Shown: piece after piece, positions 49,865 to 58,312 of the stretch
Layout: every line of letters begins with the position of its first letter
Numbering within the stretch: position 1 is the first letter of the stretch
NCBI RefSeq assembly: GCF_039729145.1
Contig: NZ_CP155793.1
Span: 124,001-188,000, forward strand
Length of the DNA stretch: 64,000 bases
From: Microbacterium sp. SY138
GTDB taxonomy: Bacteria; Actinomycetota; Actinomycetes; Actinomycetales; Microbacteriaceae
Direction of reading: 5' to 3'
Notes under the pieces: generated by a model
Seen by the model: only the letters and a program-made list of their open reading frames with translations
What the model was told of the DNA's origin: nothing
Databases searched by the model: none
Position numbers and translations under genes: made by a program

Positions 49865-50709
49865 CCTCCGTGATCCTCCCGCGGGTGCGCCGCCGTCGGC
49901 GGTCCGGATCCGACCTCGGTTTCTGGATCTCCTGCGGCCTCCTCGCACTCATCGCGGCGGCGGCCGCGTTCGCCCCGCTCCTCGCCCCCTACCAGGCCGA
50001 CAGCGTCGACTTCGCCGCTATCTGGGAAGGGCCGAGCGCACAGCACCTGCTCGGCACGGACCAGCTCGGACGCGACCTCTTCTCCCGGCTCCTCATCGGA
50101 GCGGGTGAAACGCTCGTCGGGCCGGTGGTGCTGCTCGCGCTCGCCACCGTGCTCGGAGTGGCGATCGGTGTCCTGGCGGCGTGGCGGGGCGGATGGATCG
50201 ATACGGTCCTGGCCCGCGCGACCGACGTGATGTTCGCGTTCCCCGGGCTGCTCTTCGTCGTGCTGGTCATCGCCGTGTTCGGCAAGGGGCCGGCCACGGC
50301 GATCGTGGCGCTCGCGCTCGCATACGCGCCGGTCATCGCGAAGTACACGCGCAGCCTGGCCCTGAGCGAGATGACGCGGCCCTACATCGACGCGTACCGG
50401 GTTCAGGGGCTCGGCGGCCTGACGATCTGCGTGCGCGGAGTCATCCCGAACCTGCTCCCTCCGCTCGTCGGGTATCTCGTCGTCCTCTTCGGCGAAGCCC
50501 TCATGAGTCTCGCGACGCTCAGCTTTCTCGGGTTCGGGGCGCAGCCTCCGAGCTCGGAGTGGGGCCTGATGGTCCAGGAGGGGCAACCCGGAATCATCCA
50601 GGGGGAGTTCCTTCCCACGCTCGTCCCCGGTGCCGCCATCGCCATCGTCGTCATCGCGGTGAACGTCGCCGGGGTGCGCGTGGCCGACCGACTGCTTGCG
50701 AAGGGATGA
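49861..50709 (+). CDS. Peptide ABC transporter permease (DppC-like)
   Basis: A 282-residue permease beginning with a basic segment RVRRRRRSGSDLGFWISCGLLALIAAAAAFAPLLAPYQAD, then HLLGTDQLGRDLFSRLLIGAGETL, the DppC hallmark, and the EAA loop MTRPYIDAYRVQGLGGLTICVRGVIPNLLPPLVGYL. TLSFLGFGAQPPSSEWGLMVQEGQ is the conserved C-terminal motif. ATG 49861 overlaps the DppB-like stop. Three bp separate its stop from the ATPase gene. Confidence 0.93.
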   Translation: MTSVILPRVRRRRRSGSDLGFWISCGLLALIAAAAAFAPLLAPYQADSVDFAAIWEGPSAQHLLGTDQLGRDLFSRLLIGAGETLVGPVVLLALATVLGVAIGVLAAWRGGWIDTVLARATDVMFAFPGLLFVVLVIAVFGKGPATAIVALALAYAPVIAKYTRSLALSEMTRPYIDAYRVQGLGGLTICVRGVIPNLLPPLVGYLVVLFGEALMSLATLSFLGFGAQPPSSEWGLMVQEGQPGIIQGEFLPTLVPGAAIAIVVIAVNVAGVRVADRLLAKG

Positions 50710-50712
50710 AAG

Positions 50713-51507
50713 ATGCTCCTCGACATCCAGGACCTTGACCTGGCCTTCGGCGAAGGAGACGACGCGGTTCGGATCCTCGCCGGTGTCAGCCTCACGGTGG
50801 ACCGCGGTGAGCTCGTCGGACTCGTGGGAGAGTCGGGCTCGGGCAAGTCCACGACGGCTCGCGCCGTCCTCGCGCTCTACGGCGATGAGGCGTCGATCGA
50901 GGGGAGCATCCGCGTCGACGGCACCCAGATGGTCGCCGCCGATGGGAGCACCCGGCGCCGAGTGCGCTCCGATTCCGTCTCGCTGGTGCAGCAGGATCCG
51001 CGCGCCGCGCTCAATCCGGTGCGGCGCATCGGGGACTCGCTCACCGAACGACTCGTCCGCGTGCACGGCTGGCGACGAGGTCGCGCCGAGGCGCATATCG
51101 TCCAGCTCCTCGCCGCGGTGGGACTCACCCACCCGGAGCGGAGAATGCGACAGTACCCGCATGAGCTCTCGGGCGGCATGCTCCAGCGCGTGGTCATCGC
51201 TTGCGCACTGAGCACCGATCCCGCGCTCCTGCTCGCCGATGAGGCGACGAGTGCGCTCGACGTGACGACGCAGGCCGAGATCATCGCGATCTTCCAACGG
51301 CAGATCCGCGACCGTGGTCTCGGCATGCTCTTCATCACCCACGACCTGGCGCTCGCCGGAGCGATCTGCGATCGGATCCATGTGCTCCGGCAGGGCGAGA
51401 TCGTCGAGACGCTGACGACACCGGGCCTGTTCGCGGACGCCGTCCATCCGTACACGCTCTCGCTGATCGCCGCGGCCCCGGTGCTCGACACGAAGGAGGC
51501 GTCATGA
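50713..51507 (+). CDS. Peptide ABC transporter ATP-binding protein (DppD-like)
   Basis: A 264-residue ATPase: Walker A GLVGESGSGKSTTARAVLALY near residue 38, Q-loop SLVQQDPRAALNPVRRIG, signature LSGGMLQRVVIACAL, Walker B LLLADEATSALDVTTQAEI and switch FITHDLALAGAICDR. The C-terminal HPYTLSLIAAAP is the normal DppD end motif. Works with DppF-like 51504-52358 as a heterodimer. Confidence 0.93.
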   Translation: MLLDIQDLDLAFGEGDDAVRILAGVSLTVDRGELVGLVGESGSGKSTTARAVLALYGDEASIEGSIRVDGTQMVAADGSTRRRVRSDSVSLVQQDPRAALNPVRRIGDSLTERLVRVHGWRRGRAEAHIVQLLAAVGLTHPERRMRQYPHELSGGMLQRVVIACALSTDPALLLADEATSALDVTTQAEIIAIFQRQIRDRGLGMLFITHDLALAGAICDRIHVLRQGEIVETLTTPGLFADAVHPYTLSLIAAAPVLDTKEAS

Positions 51508-52358
51508 GTCTGGTGGAGGTCTCCGAGCTGTATCGGGCCTTTCGGATGGGTCCGGGAGCCGAGCGCGTCGTCGCGGTGAACAACGTGAGCTTCGCCATCG
51601 AATCGGGTGAGGCGCTCGGCCTCGTCGGTGAATCGGGTTCGGGCAAGTCGACGATCGCTCGGATCCTCGTCGGTCTGGAACGCGCCGACGCGGGGTCGGC
51701 GGTGATCGACGGTGTCGACCGCCTGAGCAGGCCGCGCGGCGGAGCCGAGCGCCGTGCGAGGGCTCGTGCGGTGCAGATGGTGTTCCAGGACCCGAACGGT
51801 TCGCTCGATCGACGGCTGACCGTGCGCGAGGCGTTGCGGCGCACCCTGCGTCTGCGGGAACAGGGGGCGGGCGCGCACATCGACCGCACGATCGGAGAGC
51901 TGCTGGATCGCGTGCGGCTGACCGAGCGGCACGCCGACGCGAAGCCGCATGAGCTGTCCGGCGGTCAGCGGCAGCGCGTCGCGATCGCGCGCGCACTGGC
52001 GGTGTCTCCGCGCCTCGTCGTGCTCGACGAGGCCGTGTCCGCACTCGATGTCTCCGTGCAGGCGCAGGTGCTCGAACTCCTCGCCGAGATCCAGCGCGAG
52101 TCGGGGGTGAGCTATCTGTTCGTCAGTCACGACCTCGCCGTCATCCGCGAGCTCTGCTCCCGCGTGCTCGTGCTGTTCCGCGGCACGGTGGTCGAACAGG
52201 GAGAGACCGGCCAGGTGCTGCGAAGCCCGCAACACCCGTACTCGCAGCTCCTCATCGCCTCGACGCCCGGCCCGGGGTGGGACCCGGAGCGGGTCGTGCA
52301 GGACCGGATGACCTTCACGCAACGCATGGAGGTCGTCGGTCGGGGCGACCGGAGGTAG
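51504..52358 (+). CDS. Peptide ABC transporter ATP-binding protein (DppF-like)
   Basis: A 284-residue ATPase: Walker A GLVGESGSGKSTIARILVGLE near residue 41, MVFQDPNGSLDRRLTVREALRRTLRL (DppF-type Q-loop), signature [16 protein letters not shown], Walker B LVVLDEAVSALDVSVQAQVLELL and switch FVSHDLAVIRELCSRVLVL, ending in HPYSQLLIASTP. ATG 51504 overlaps the DppD-like stop by 4 bp. Last gene of the importer operon; only 6 bp from the convergent histidine kinase gene. Confidence 0.93.
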   Translation: MSLVEVSELYRAFRMGPGAERVVAVNNVSFAIESGEALGLVGESGSGKSTIARILVGLERADAGSAVIDGVDRLSRPRGGAERRARARAVQMVFQDPNGSLDRRLTVREALRRTLRLREQGAGAHIDRTIGELLDRVRLTERHADAKPHELSGGQRQRVAIARALAVSPRLVVLDEAVSALDVSVQAQVLELLAEIQRESGVSYLFVSHDLAVIRELCSRVLVLFRGTVVEQGETGQVLRSPQHPYSQLLIASTPGPGWDPERVVQDRMTFTQRMEVVGRGDRR

Positions 52359-52364
52359 GTCGGG

Positions 52365-53642
52365 TCAGAGCGGGAGGACGATCGCGGCGATCAGGCCGCC
52401 GCCCTTGCGGGCGCGCAGACGCACCTCGCCGCCATGGGTCTTGGCGATGCTCTGCACGATCGCGAGTCCCAGGCCGGTGCCGTCCGGGCCGGCCGAGGTG
52501 CGACTCGCATCGCCACGGTAGAACGGCTCGGTGAGCAGCTGCACGGTGGCAGGGGTGATCGGCGTCCCGGTGTTCTCGACCTCGATGACGGCTCGTCCGC
52601 GTTCCCGCCGGCATCGCACCCACAGCTCACCGCCGGGCACGTTGTGGCGGATGCCGTTCTCGAGCAGGTTGCGCACGGCCCTGGCCAGCAGCACCGCATC
52701 GCCCTCGACCGTGAGGTCGCGCAGGTTCGCGTGCACCTCGATCTCCTGGGCGTCGAGGTCGTCGACCTGGTCCTCGATGAGCGTGCGCAGCTGCACCGGT
52801 TCGACCTCGTCCAGCCCGGTGCGGGCGCGGGCGAGGGCGAGCAGGGCCGTGATGAGACGCTCGCTCTGCTCGGTGGCCCGCAGCGCGCGCTGCATGTTGG
52901 CCTGCAGGTCCGCCGGCACCGCCCCCTGTTCGAGCGGGATCTCCAGGGCGGTCCTGGTCGTGGTCAGCGGGGTGCGCAGCTCGTGCGAGGCGTTGGCCAC
53001 GAAGCGATCCTGCGCGGTGAACGCCGACTGCAGCCGGTCGAGCATCCCGTCGATCGTGTCGCCCAGCTCCTTGATCTCGTCGTCGGGGCCCGGCAGATCG
53101 AGGCGGCGCCCGAGGTCGCGCTCCGAGATGTCGCGGGCTGCGGCGGTGACTTCGCCGATGCGGTCAAGTGAGCGCCGTGCGAGCCAGAACGCGATCGCGG
53201 CGGCGACACCGGTGAAGGCGACGAGCACCACGATCGACCACAGGAGGAGCCCGCTGCCGACCTCGTCCGCGAGGAACGTCGACTGCTGCAGCACCGCCCC
53301 TTCCACGGCGTCGAGTGCGACGGTCTGCATCGGCGTGGCCACCGCGAAGCCGGTGACATCGGCGAAGTAGGCGCATCCGGTGCCGGTCGTGCCGTAGAGG
53401 AGATCGCCGCTCTCGGTGAGCGGGGAGACGCCGCTCATGTCGGTGCTGTCCGCGGCCGGCGTCCCCGGTGCGACCTGTGTGACCGAGAGTGCGGGCACGC
53501 AGGTCGCGGCCGTCGTGTCGATGGCCGAGGCGAACAGCGACTGCACCACCAGGTACTGCACCGAGAGCAGTGCGGCACCCGCGGCGATGAACACGGCCGC
53601 GATGGTGACGACCAGCCGGGTGCGGAAGCTCATGCGTCTCAT
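52365..53642 (-). CDS. Two-component sensor histidine kinase
   Basis: A 425-residue membrane kinase. TM1 lies at about residues 9-32 (LVVTIAAVFIAAGAALLSVQYLVV), an extracellular domain of about 95 residues contains two Cys (TCVPALSV and GCAYFADV), TM2 follows (LLLWSIVVLVAFTGVAAAIAFWLA), then HAMP (RRSLDRIGEVTAAARDISERDLGRRLDLPGPDDE), the phospho-acceptor His in ANASHELRTPLTTTRTAL and ATPase boxes RNLLENGIRHN, GTGLGLAIV and HGGEVRLRARKGGG. Start at 53642 overlaps the regulator stop (ATGA). Divergent from and probably controlling the 54441-58163 exporter. Confidence 0.92.
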   Translation of the reverse strand: MRRMSFRTRLVVTIAAVFIAAGAALLSVQYLVVQSLFASAIDTTAATCVPALSVTQVAPGTPAADSTDMSGVSPLTESGDLLYGTTGTGCAYFADVTGFAVATPMQTVALDAVEGAVLQQSTFLADEVGSGLLLWSIVVLVAFTGVAAAIAFWLARRSLDRIGEVTAAARDISERDLGRRLDLPGPDDEIKELGDTIDGMLDRLQSAFTAQDRFVANASHELRTPLTTTRTALEIPLEQGAVPADLQANMQRALRATEQSERLITALLALARARTGLDEVEPVQLRTLIEDQVDDLDAQEIEVHANLRDLTVEGDAVLLARAVRNLLENGIRHNVPGGELWVRCRRERGRAVIEVENTGTPITPATVQLLTEPFYRGDASRTSAGPDGTGLGLAIVQSIAKTHGGEVRLRARKGGGLIAAIVLPL

Positions 53643-54304
53643 GCCGTCCCCACTCGATACCCGTGCCCCGCCGCGGACTGGACGACCTCGGGAGCCCCGA
53701 GCTTGCGGCGCAGCGTGTGCACCACGATCTTCACCACGCCTCGGGTGCGTTCCTGCGGCTCGTCCCACACCTCGTCGAGCAGATCGTCGGCGCTGACGTA
53801 GCCGCCCTCCGCCGCGAGAAGCGTCTCGAGCACCCCGAACTCCTTGAGCGTGAGGCGGATCGGCGTGCCGTCGCGCTCCACGATGCGCCGCACGACGTCG
53901 AGGCGCACCCCGGCGAATTCGAGCACCGCACTCGCGCGCGCGGAGTGTCCGCGGCGGCCGAGAGCACGCAGGCGCGCGAGCAGCTCGACGTACGCGAACG
54001 GCTTGGCGAGGTAGTCGTCGGCACCGAGGTCGAGGCCCTCGACGCGGTCGTTGAGGGTACCGGCGGCGGTGAGCATCAGGATGCGCGCCGGGTACTCCTG
54101 CGCCACGAGGGTGCGGCACACGGCATCGCCGCTCAGCACGGGCAGGTCACGGTCGAGCACGATCACGTCCACATCGTTCGATGCGGCGGCGGTCAGGGCG
54201 CTCGCCCCATCGCGCGCCACGTCGACGAGGTATCCCTCCCGGCGCAGGCCGTCGGCGAGGGTGTCGGCCAGGTCGGCCTCGTCTTCCACCAGCAGCAGTC
54301 GCAT
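53639..54304 (-). CDS. OmpR-family response regulator
   Basis: A 221-residue regulator. Receiver domain: MRLLLVEDEADLADTLADGLRREGYLVD, phospho-acceptor Asp in DVIVLDRDLPVLSG (about residue 51), LMLTAAGTLNDRVEGLDLGADDYLAKPF with the conserved Lys. The C-terminal winged helix reads RLTLKEFGVLETLLAAEGGYVSADDLLDEVWDEPQERTRGVVKIVVHTLRRKLG. ATG 54304 follows GGGAGG. It should bind the CGGTTAG direct repeat at 54337-54354. Confidence 0.93.
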   Translation of the reverse strand: MRLLLVEDEADLADTLADGLRREGYLVDVARDGASALTAAASNDVDVIVLDRDLPVLSGDAVCRTLVAQEYPARILMLTAAGTLNDRVEGLDLGADDYLAKPFAYVELLARLRALGRRGHSARASAVLEFAGVRLDVVRRIVERDGTPIRLTLKEFGVLETLLAAEGGYVSADDLLDEVWDEPQERTRGVVKIVVHTLRRKLGAPEVVQSAAGHGYRVGTA

Positions 54305-54336
54305 GGCACCTCCCGTCTCCGAGGGTGCGCGGTGCG

Positions 54337-54354
54337 CGGTTAGTTTCCGGTTAG
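54337..54354. promoter_or_regulatory. Response regulator direct-repeat site
   Basis: CGGTTAG (54337-54343) recurs at 54348-54354, with 11 bp between repeats, one helical turn. OmpR-type regulators bind such in-phase direct repeats. It lies between the response regulator start (54304) and the exporter operon (54441). Confidence 0.7.
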
Positions 54355-54440
54355 GCGCCGTCATACCCCCAGCAAACCAGCGCATCCGTAGAACTGACTG
54401 CACGTCGCGGACGAGCTGCGACCGCGAGAAAGGGAAAGTC

Positions 54441-55199
54441 ATGTTCGACTCGAAAGCACGCCGGTCCATGGTGGTGATGCCCGCTGTCGTGGCGCTCTTC
54501 GCGCTCTCTGCGTGCACCGCCCCGTCCGGGGACGACAAGGCGAAGGACGGAGCGAACGATGCGGCCGCTGCGCGGTTCGTGAGCTGCCTGACCGACGAGG
54601 GCCAGACGGCGAAGATCGTCGAAGGCGGTCAGGTCGGGCTGCTGATGCCGGATGCTCCCGGAGACGGGGCGATGGGCACGCTGAGCGACAGTACCGCCTC
54701 TGCCGGCGCCGGAGAGGAGATGGCGATGACGATGATCTTCACGGACGACGACGGCACGTGGATGGCTTCGACAGCTGCATCCGGCTACCCCGAGGACGGC
54801 GGCCAGCGCGCGGCGTGGGAGGCGTGCGAGGAGAAGGTCCCCGAGTTCACGCAGCCGGAGCCGGACATCTCGATGAAGGCGGGCGCCGAGACGCAGATGA
54901 TCTCCCCCGAGGAGCTCACGGAGGCCGGGCTCGCCTTCGCGTCGTGCGCACGGGACAACGGCTTCACGGACTTCGCCGACCCCGACTCCGACGGCATGCT
55001 GACGCTGCCGACGGGCATCACCGAAGACGAGGCGCGCACCCTCCTCGAGGCGTGTGCGGAGAAGGCGGGCGACATGCCGCCCATGTTCACGCAGGAGAGC
55101 ATCGAAGCCGTCGACTTCGACTGGTTCGCCCTGATGAGCGAATACTTCGAAGGCGCCTTCACTGCGGCGACCGTCATGCCCTCCGGAGGCGAGGAATGA
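54441..55199 (+). CDS. Lipoprotein of unknown function, first gene of exporter operon
   Basis: A 252-residue secreted protein with signal peptide ending LSAC (Cys25), so a lipoprotein. The mature part contains four Cys in repeated context: AAARFVSCLTDEGQTA, AWEACEEKVPEF, LAFASCARDNGFTDFADPDSDG and LLEACAEKAGDMP. The C(x)n blocks repeat twice, suggesting two similar helical halves. I do not recognise a named family; it sits where substrate-sensing partners of MacB-type exporters are often found. The ATG 54441 follows AGGGA. Its stop overlaps the adaptor gene start. Confidence 0.8.
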   Translation: MFDSKARRSMVVMPAVVALFALSACTAPSGDDKAKDGANDAAAARFVSCLTDEGQTAKIVEGGQVGLLMPDAPGDGAMGTLSDSTASAGAGEEMAMTMIFTDDDGTWMASTAASGYPEDGGQRAAWEACEEKVPEFTQPEPDISMKAGAETQMISPEELTEAGLAFASCARDNGFTDFADPDSDGMLTLPTGITEDEARTLLEACAEKAGDMPPMFTQESIEAVDFDWFALMSEYFEGAFTAATVMPSGGEE

Positions 55200-56251
55200 G
55201 CCGCCGGGTGACGAAGGTGCTGCTGCCGGTCGGGGTGCTGCTCGTGGCCGCGGCGGTGGCACTCGCAGTGCTGCAGCCGTGGAGCTCGGTGGCCGAGTCT
55301 CCGGACGACGCCGAGAAGCCGGTCACCGCCACGGCCGAGCTCACCACGCTGACCTCCGACCTGCGGCTGAACGGCACCCTCAGCTACGGAGCGTCCATCG
55401 CGCTGCCGGGGCGCGGGGGGACCATCACACGCCTGCCCACCGCGGGTGAGGTGATCGGCGTCGGCCAGGCGATCTACGAGGTCGACGGGAAGCCGGTGAT
55501 CGCGATGCGCGGCGACCGTCCGTTCTGGCGCGACCTCGGCGTCGGCGTCGAGAAGGGCCCGGATGTGCGCCAGCTGGAGCAGGCGCTCGCCGACCTCGGC
55601 TTCGGCAGGAACATGACGGTGGACGACGAGTTCACCGCGGTCACGGAGACCAACGTCAAGGCCTGGCAGAAGTCGCTCGGGGTGCCGCAGGACGGCATCG
55701 TGAAGCTGGGAGACGTGGTCGCGATCACCGCCGCATCGGTGCGCATCGAGTCGGTGAAAGGAAAGCTGGGAGACCCCGCCGGGACGAGTCCGCTGACCTA
55801 CACCAGCACCACCCTGCGTGTGGTCGCCAAGCTCACCGACGCGCAGGCCCGCGAGATCCTGCCGGGGACCCGGGTGACCGTGGTGCTGCCGGACGGGACG
55901 GAGGTGCCCGCGACGGTGACCGCCGTCGACCCCGGTGGTCAGCCGACCGAGAAGGAGGGCGAGACCACGCCCGCCACGGCGAACGTGGAGTTCGACGATC
56001 CGGCCGTCGCCGAGGGCATCGGACTGCGTGCGGTCAAGGTCGTGTTCGCGACCTCGGAGGTGAAGGACGCGCTGGTCGTGCCGGTCACCGCCCTGGTGGC
56101 GACGACCGACGGAGGCTATGCGGTCGACGTGCTGCGCAAGGGCGGCAAGGTCGAACGGGTCGCCGTGGAGGTCGGACTGATCGCCGACACCAAGGTGCAG
56201 GTCACGGGCGGAGACCTCGCTGCCGGCGACGCCGTGGTGGTGGCGCAATGA
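55196..56251 (+). CDS. MacA-like adaptor with peptidoglycan-binding-like domain
   Basis: A 351-residue protein with one N-terminal membrane anchor (VLLPVGVLLVAAAVALAVLQPW). The rest is extracytoplasmic: TTLTSDLRLNGTLSYGASIALPGRGGTITRLPTAGEVIGVGQAIYEVDGKPVI (a biotinyl/lipoyl-like hairpin region), a PGB_1-like segment VRQLEQALADLGFGRNMTVDDEFTAVTETNVKAWQKSLGVPQDG (about residues 122-164) and membrane-fusion-type beta-barrel sequences ending GLIADTKVQVTGGDLAAGDAVVVA. This is the adaptor of a MacB-like exporter; the wall-binding domain suits a Gram-positive envelope. ATG 55196 overlaps the lipoprotein stop. Confidence 0.85.
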   Translation: MSRRVTKVLLPVGVLLVAAAVALAVLQPWSSVAESPDDAEKPVTATAELTTLTSDLRLNGTLSYGASIALPGRGGTITRLPTAGEVIGVGQAIYEVDGKPVIAMRGDRPFWRDLGVGVEKGPDVRQLEQALADLGFGRNMTVDDEFTAVTETNVKAWQKSLGVPQDGIVKLGDVVAITAASVRIESVKGKLGDPAGTSPLTYTSTTLRVVAKLTDAQAREILPGTRVTVVLPDGTEVPATVTAVDPGGQPTEKEGETTPATANVEFDDPAVAEGIGLRAVKVVFATSEVKDALVVPVTALVATTDGGYAVDVLRKGGKVERVAVEVGLIADTKVQVTGGDLAAGDAVVVAQ

Positions 56252-56958
56252 CACCGGACACCGTGGTCGAGCTCGTCGACGTGATCAAGGAGTATCCGGG
56301 AAGTCCGCCGCTGCGCGTGCTGCACGGCATGAGTCTCGCGATCGAGAGCGGAGAACTGGTCGCAGTGGTCGGGGCATCCGGATCCGGCAAGAGCACGATG
56401 CTCTCGATCATGGGTACGCTCGACGATCCCACCAGCGGCACCGTGCTGATCGACGGGACGGATGCCGCAGCCCTCGCCGAGCGCGAGCGGGCGGTGCTGC
56501 GCGCTCGCCGCATCGGGTTCGTGTTCCAGCAGTTCTTCCTGTTGCCGGCGCTCAGCGCGGTCGACAACGTGGCGCTCGGGCTCCTCTACTCGGGAGTGCC
56601 CGCGGCGGAGCGCTCGGTGCGTGCCGCGGCCGCCCTGGAACGGGTCGGTCTCGGCGCCCGCATGAAGCACCGGCCCGGGCAGCTCTCCGGCGGGGAGCAG
56701 CAGCGGGTGGCCATCGCCCGCGCGATCGTCGGGAATCCGTCGGTGCTCTTCGCCGACGAGCCCACGGGGGCGCTCGACTCCACCACGGGCGAACGCATCC
56801 TCGAACTCCTCACCTCGATCGCCGACTCCGGCACTGCGGTCGTGATCATCACTCATGACCCGCACATCGCGGAGCGCACGCAGCGGCAGGTCGGCATCCA
56901 CGACGGACGCATCGTGAGCGATACGGGCTCACCGGATCGGGAAGAGGTCGCGGCATGA
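56248..56958 (+). CDS. ABC exporter ATP-binding protein (MacB/LolD type)
   Basis: A 236-residue ATPase of the LolD/MacB class: Walker [25 protein letters not shown] near residue 38, Q-loop [22 protein letters not shown], signature [15 protein letters not shown], Walker [24 protein letters not shown], switch [14 protein letters not shown]. Overlaps both neighbours by 4 bp. With the adaptor and FtsX-like permease it should pump a substrate such as an antimicrobial peptide out of the envelope. Confidence 0.93.
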   Translation: MTPDTVVELVDVIKEYPGSPPLRVLHGMSLAIESGELVAVVGASGSGKSTMLSIMGTLDDPTSGTVLIDGTDAAALAERERAVLRARRIGFVFQQFFLLPALSAVDNVALGLLYSGVPAAERSVRAAAALERVGLGARMKHRPGQLSGGEQQRVAIARAIVGNPSVLFADEPTGALDSTTGERILELLTSIADSGTAVVIITHDPHIAERTQRQVGIHDGRIVSDTGSPDREEVAA

Positions 56959-58163
56959 GGCGCCGAGGGGAGCGGATGCCGCGGCTGAGCGTCGCGGACA
57001 GCATCCGCACGGCGCTCATCGGACCGCGCAGCCGCAAGATGCGCACGGCCCTGTCGGCGCTCGGCGTCGCCGTGGGCATCGCGGCACTCACCGCCATCAC
57101 GGGCATCGCCGCATCGAACCAGGCGGAGCTGTTGGCCAAGCTCGACGCGCTCGGCGCCAACATGATCGTGGTGCAGCCGGGGTACGGGCCGGACAACAAA
57201 CCGGTCGCACTGCCCGAGACGGCCGGCGGGATGATCGAGCGGGTGACGGGGGTGGAGCAGGTCGGGGTGCTCGAGAAGGTGCCGGACGGTACCGGCGTGT
57301 ATCGCAACGACCTCATGCCGAAGAGCCAGGGCAACGGGCTGACCGCGTATGCGGCGAGTCCCGACTTCCTCTCGTCCGTGGAGGGATCGGTCGCGAAGGG
57401 GTCGTGGTTCGACGAGACCGACCGCTCCCTGCCGGTGACCGTGCTCGGGTCAGCGGCAGCTGCGCGCATGGGCATCACGGAGCCGGGCGTGCGGGTGTGG
57501 ATCGGCGAGCAGTGGTACACCGTGATCGGGATCCTCGACTCGGCTGGGCTCGCGGAGGACATCGACGCGAGTGCCTTCCTCGGCGATCATTGGGCGGCCG
57601 AGCACGTGTCGGCGAAGGGCGATGACACGATCGCCTCGATCTACGTGCGCATGGCCGACGGCGGCACGGGCGAGAAGGTCCGAGACGCGATCGCCCGCGC
57701 CGCGAATCCGTCGTCCCCGTATGTGCAGGTGACCGGACTCGGCGACCTCGCCGGGGCGCGGGACACCGCGGATGACTCGCTGTCCGGCCTCGCGGTCGGT
57801 CTCGCGGCGATCGCGCTGCTGGTCGGAGGGATCGGCATCGCGAACACCATGGTGGTGGCGGTGCTGGAGCGGCGTGGCGAGATCGGACTCCGGCGGGCGC
57901 TCGGCGCGCGTTCGGGTCAGATCGCGGGTCAGTTCGTGGCGGAGGCGATCGTGCTCGGCGGCCTGGGGGGCGTCGCCGGTCTGCTGCTGGGGGCCGCGGG
58001 GGTGTTCGTCTACGCCGGCATCCAGGGGCAGGCGGCGACGATACCCCTCGTGGTGCTCGTCGGGGGCCCGGCCGTGGCGCTGGTGGTCGGTGTGATCGCG
58101 GGGCTGTATCCGGCGATCAGCGCCGCCCGCCTCTCGCCCACGTCGGCGCTGCGCACGGTGTGA
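56955..58163 (+). CDS. ABC exporter permease (MacB/FtsX type)
   Basis: A 402-residue permease. TM1 near the N-terminus (MRTALSALGVAVGIAALTAITGIAASNQAE), a large extracellular domain (about residues 60-260), then three helices at the end (LAVGLAAIALLVGGIGIANTMVVAVLE, QFVAEAIVLGGLGGVAGLLLGAAGVFVYAGI, IPLVVLVGGPAVALVVGVIAGLYPAISAARLSP) with the RRGEIGLRRALGARSGQI FtsX signature. Last gene of the operon controlled by the response regulator. Stop 58163 is followed by a tandem repeat. Confidence 0.92.
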   Translation: MRRRGERMPRLSVADSIRTALIGPRSRKMRTALSALGVAVGIAALTAITGIAASNQAELLAKLDALGANMIVVQPGYGPDNKPVALPETAGGMIERVTGVEQVGVLEKVPDGTGVYRNDLMPKSQGNGLTAYAASPDFLSSVEGSVAKGSWFDETDRSLPVTVLGSAAAARMGITEPGVRVWIGEQWYTVIGILDSAGLAEDIDASAFLGDHWAAEHVSAKGDDTIASIYVRMADGGTGEKVRDAIARAANPSSPYVQVTGLGDLAGARDTADDSLSGLAVGLAAIALLVGGIGIANTMVVAVLERRGEIGLRRALGARSGQIAGQFVAEAIVLGGLGGVAGLLLGAAGVFVYAGIQGQAATIPLVVLVGGPAVALVVGVIAGLYPAISAARLSPTSALRTV

Positions 58164-58214
58164 GCGCGCGGTGGGAGGAGATCTCGCGTTCGGGCGGAGA
58201 TCTCGACCTCGAGG

Positions 58215-58271
58215 CTCCTCCCGACGCGGAGACCTCCTCCCGACGCGGAGACCTCCTCCCGACGCGGTGCA
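58215..58271 (+). repeat. 19-bp tandem repeats (three units)
   Basis: CTCCTCCCGACGCGGAGAC occurs at 58215-58233 and 58234-58252 exactly, with a third, diverging unit at 58253-58271. It lies in the 149-bp gap before the LMF-like gene. Each unit contains imperfect inverted halves (CTCC/GGAG) and could form small hairpins. Confidence 0.85.
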
Positions 58272-58276
58272 ACCCC

Positions 58277-58306
58277 CTGACCCGTTCACGAGCCCGGGCG
58301 TAGCCT
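58277..58306 (+). promoter_or_regulatory. Promoter of the LMF-like gene, leaderless
   Basis: CTGACC (58277-58282), 18 bp and TAGCCT (58301-58306), which ends exactly 6 nt before the GTG at 58313. Confidence 0.4.
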
Positions 58307-58312
58307 GTGGCC

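Noticed and set aside
58164..58312. CRISPR-like array
   Set aside because: The 19-bp units are contiguous tandem repeats without spacers.
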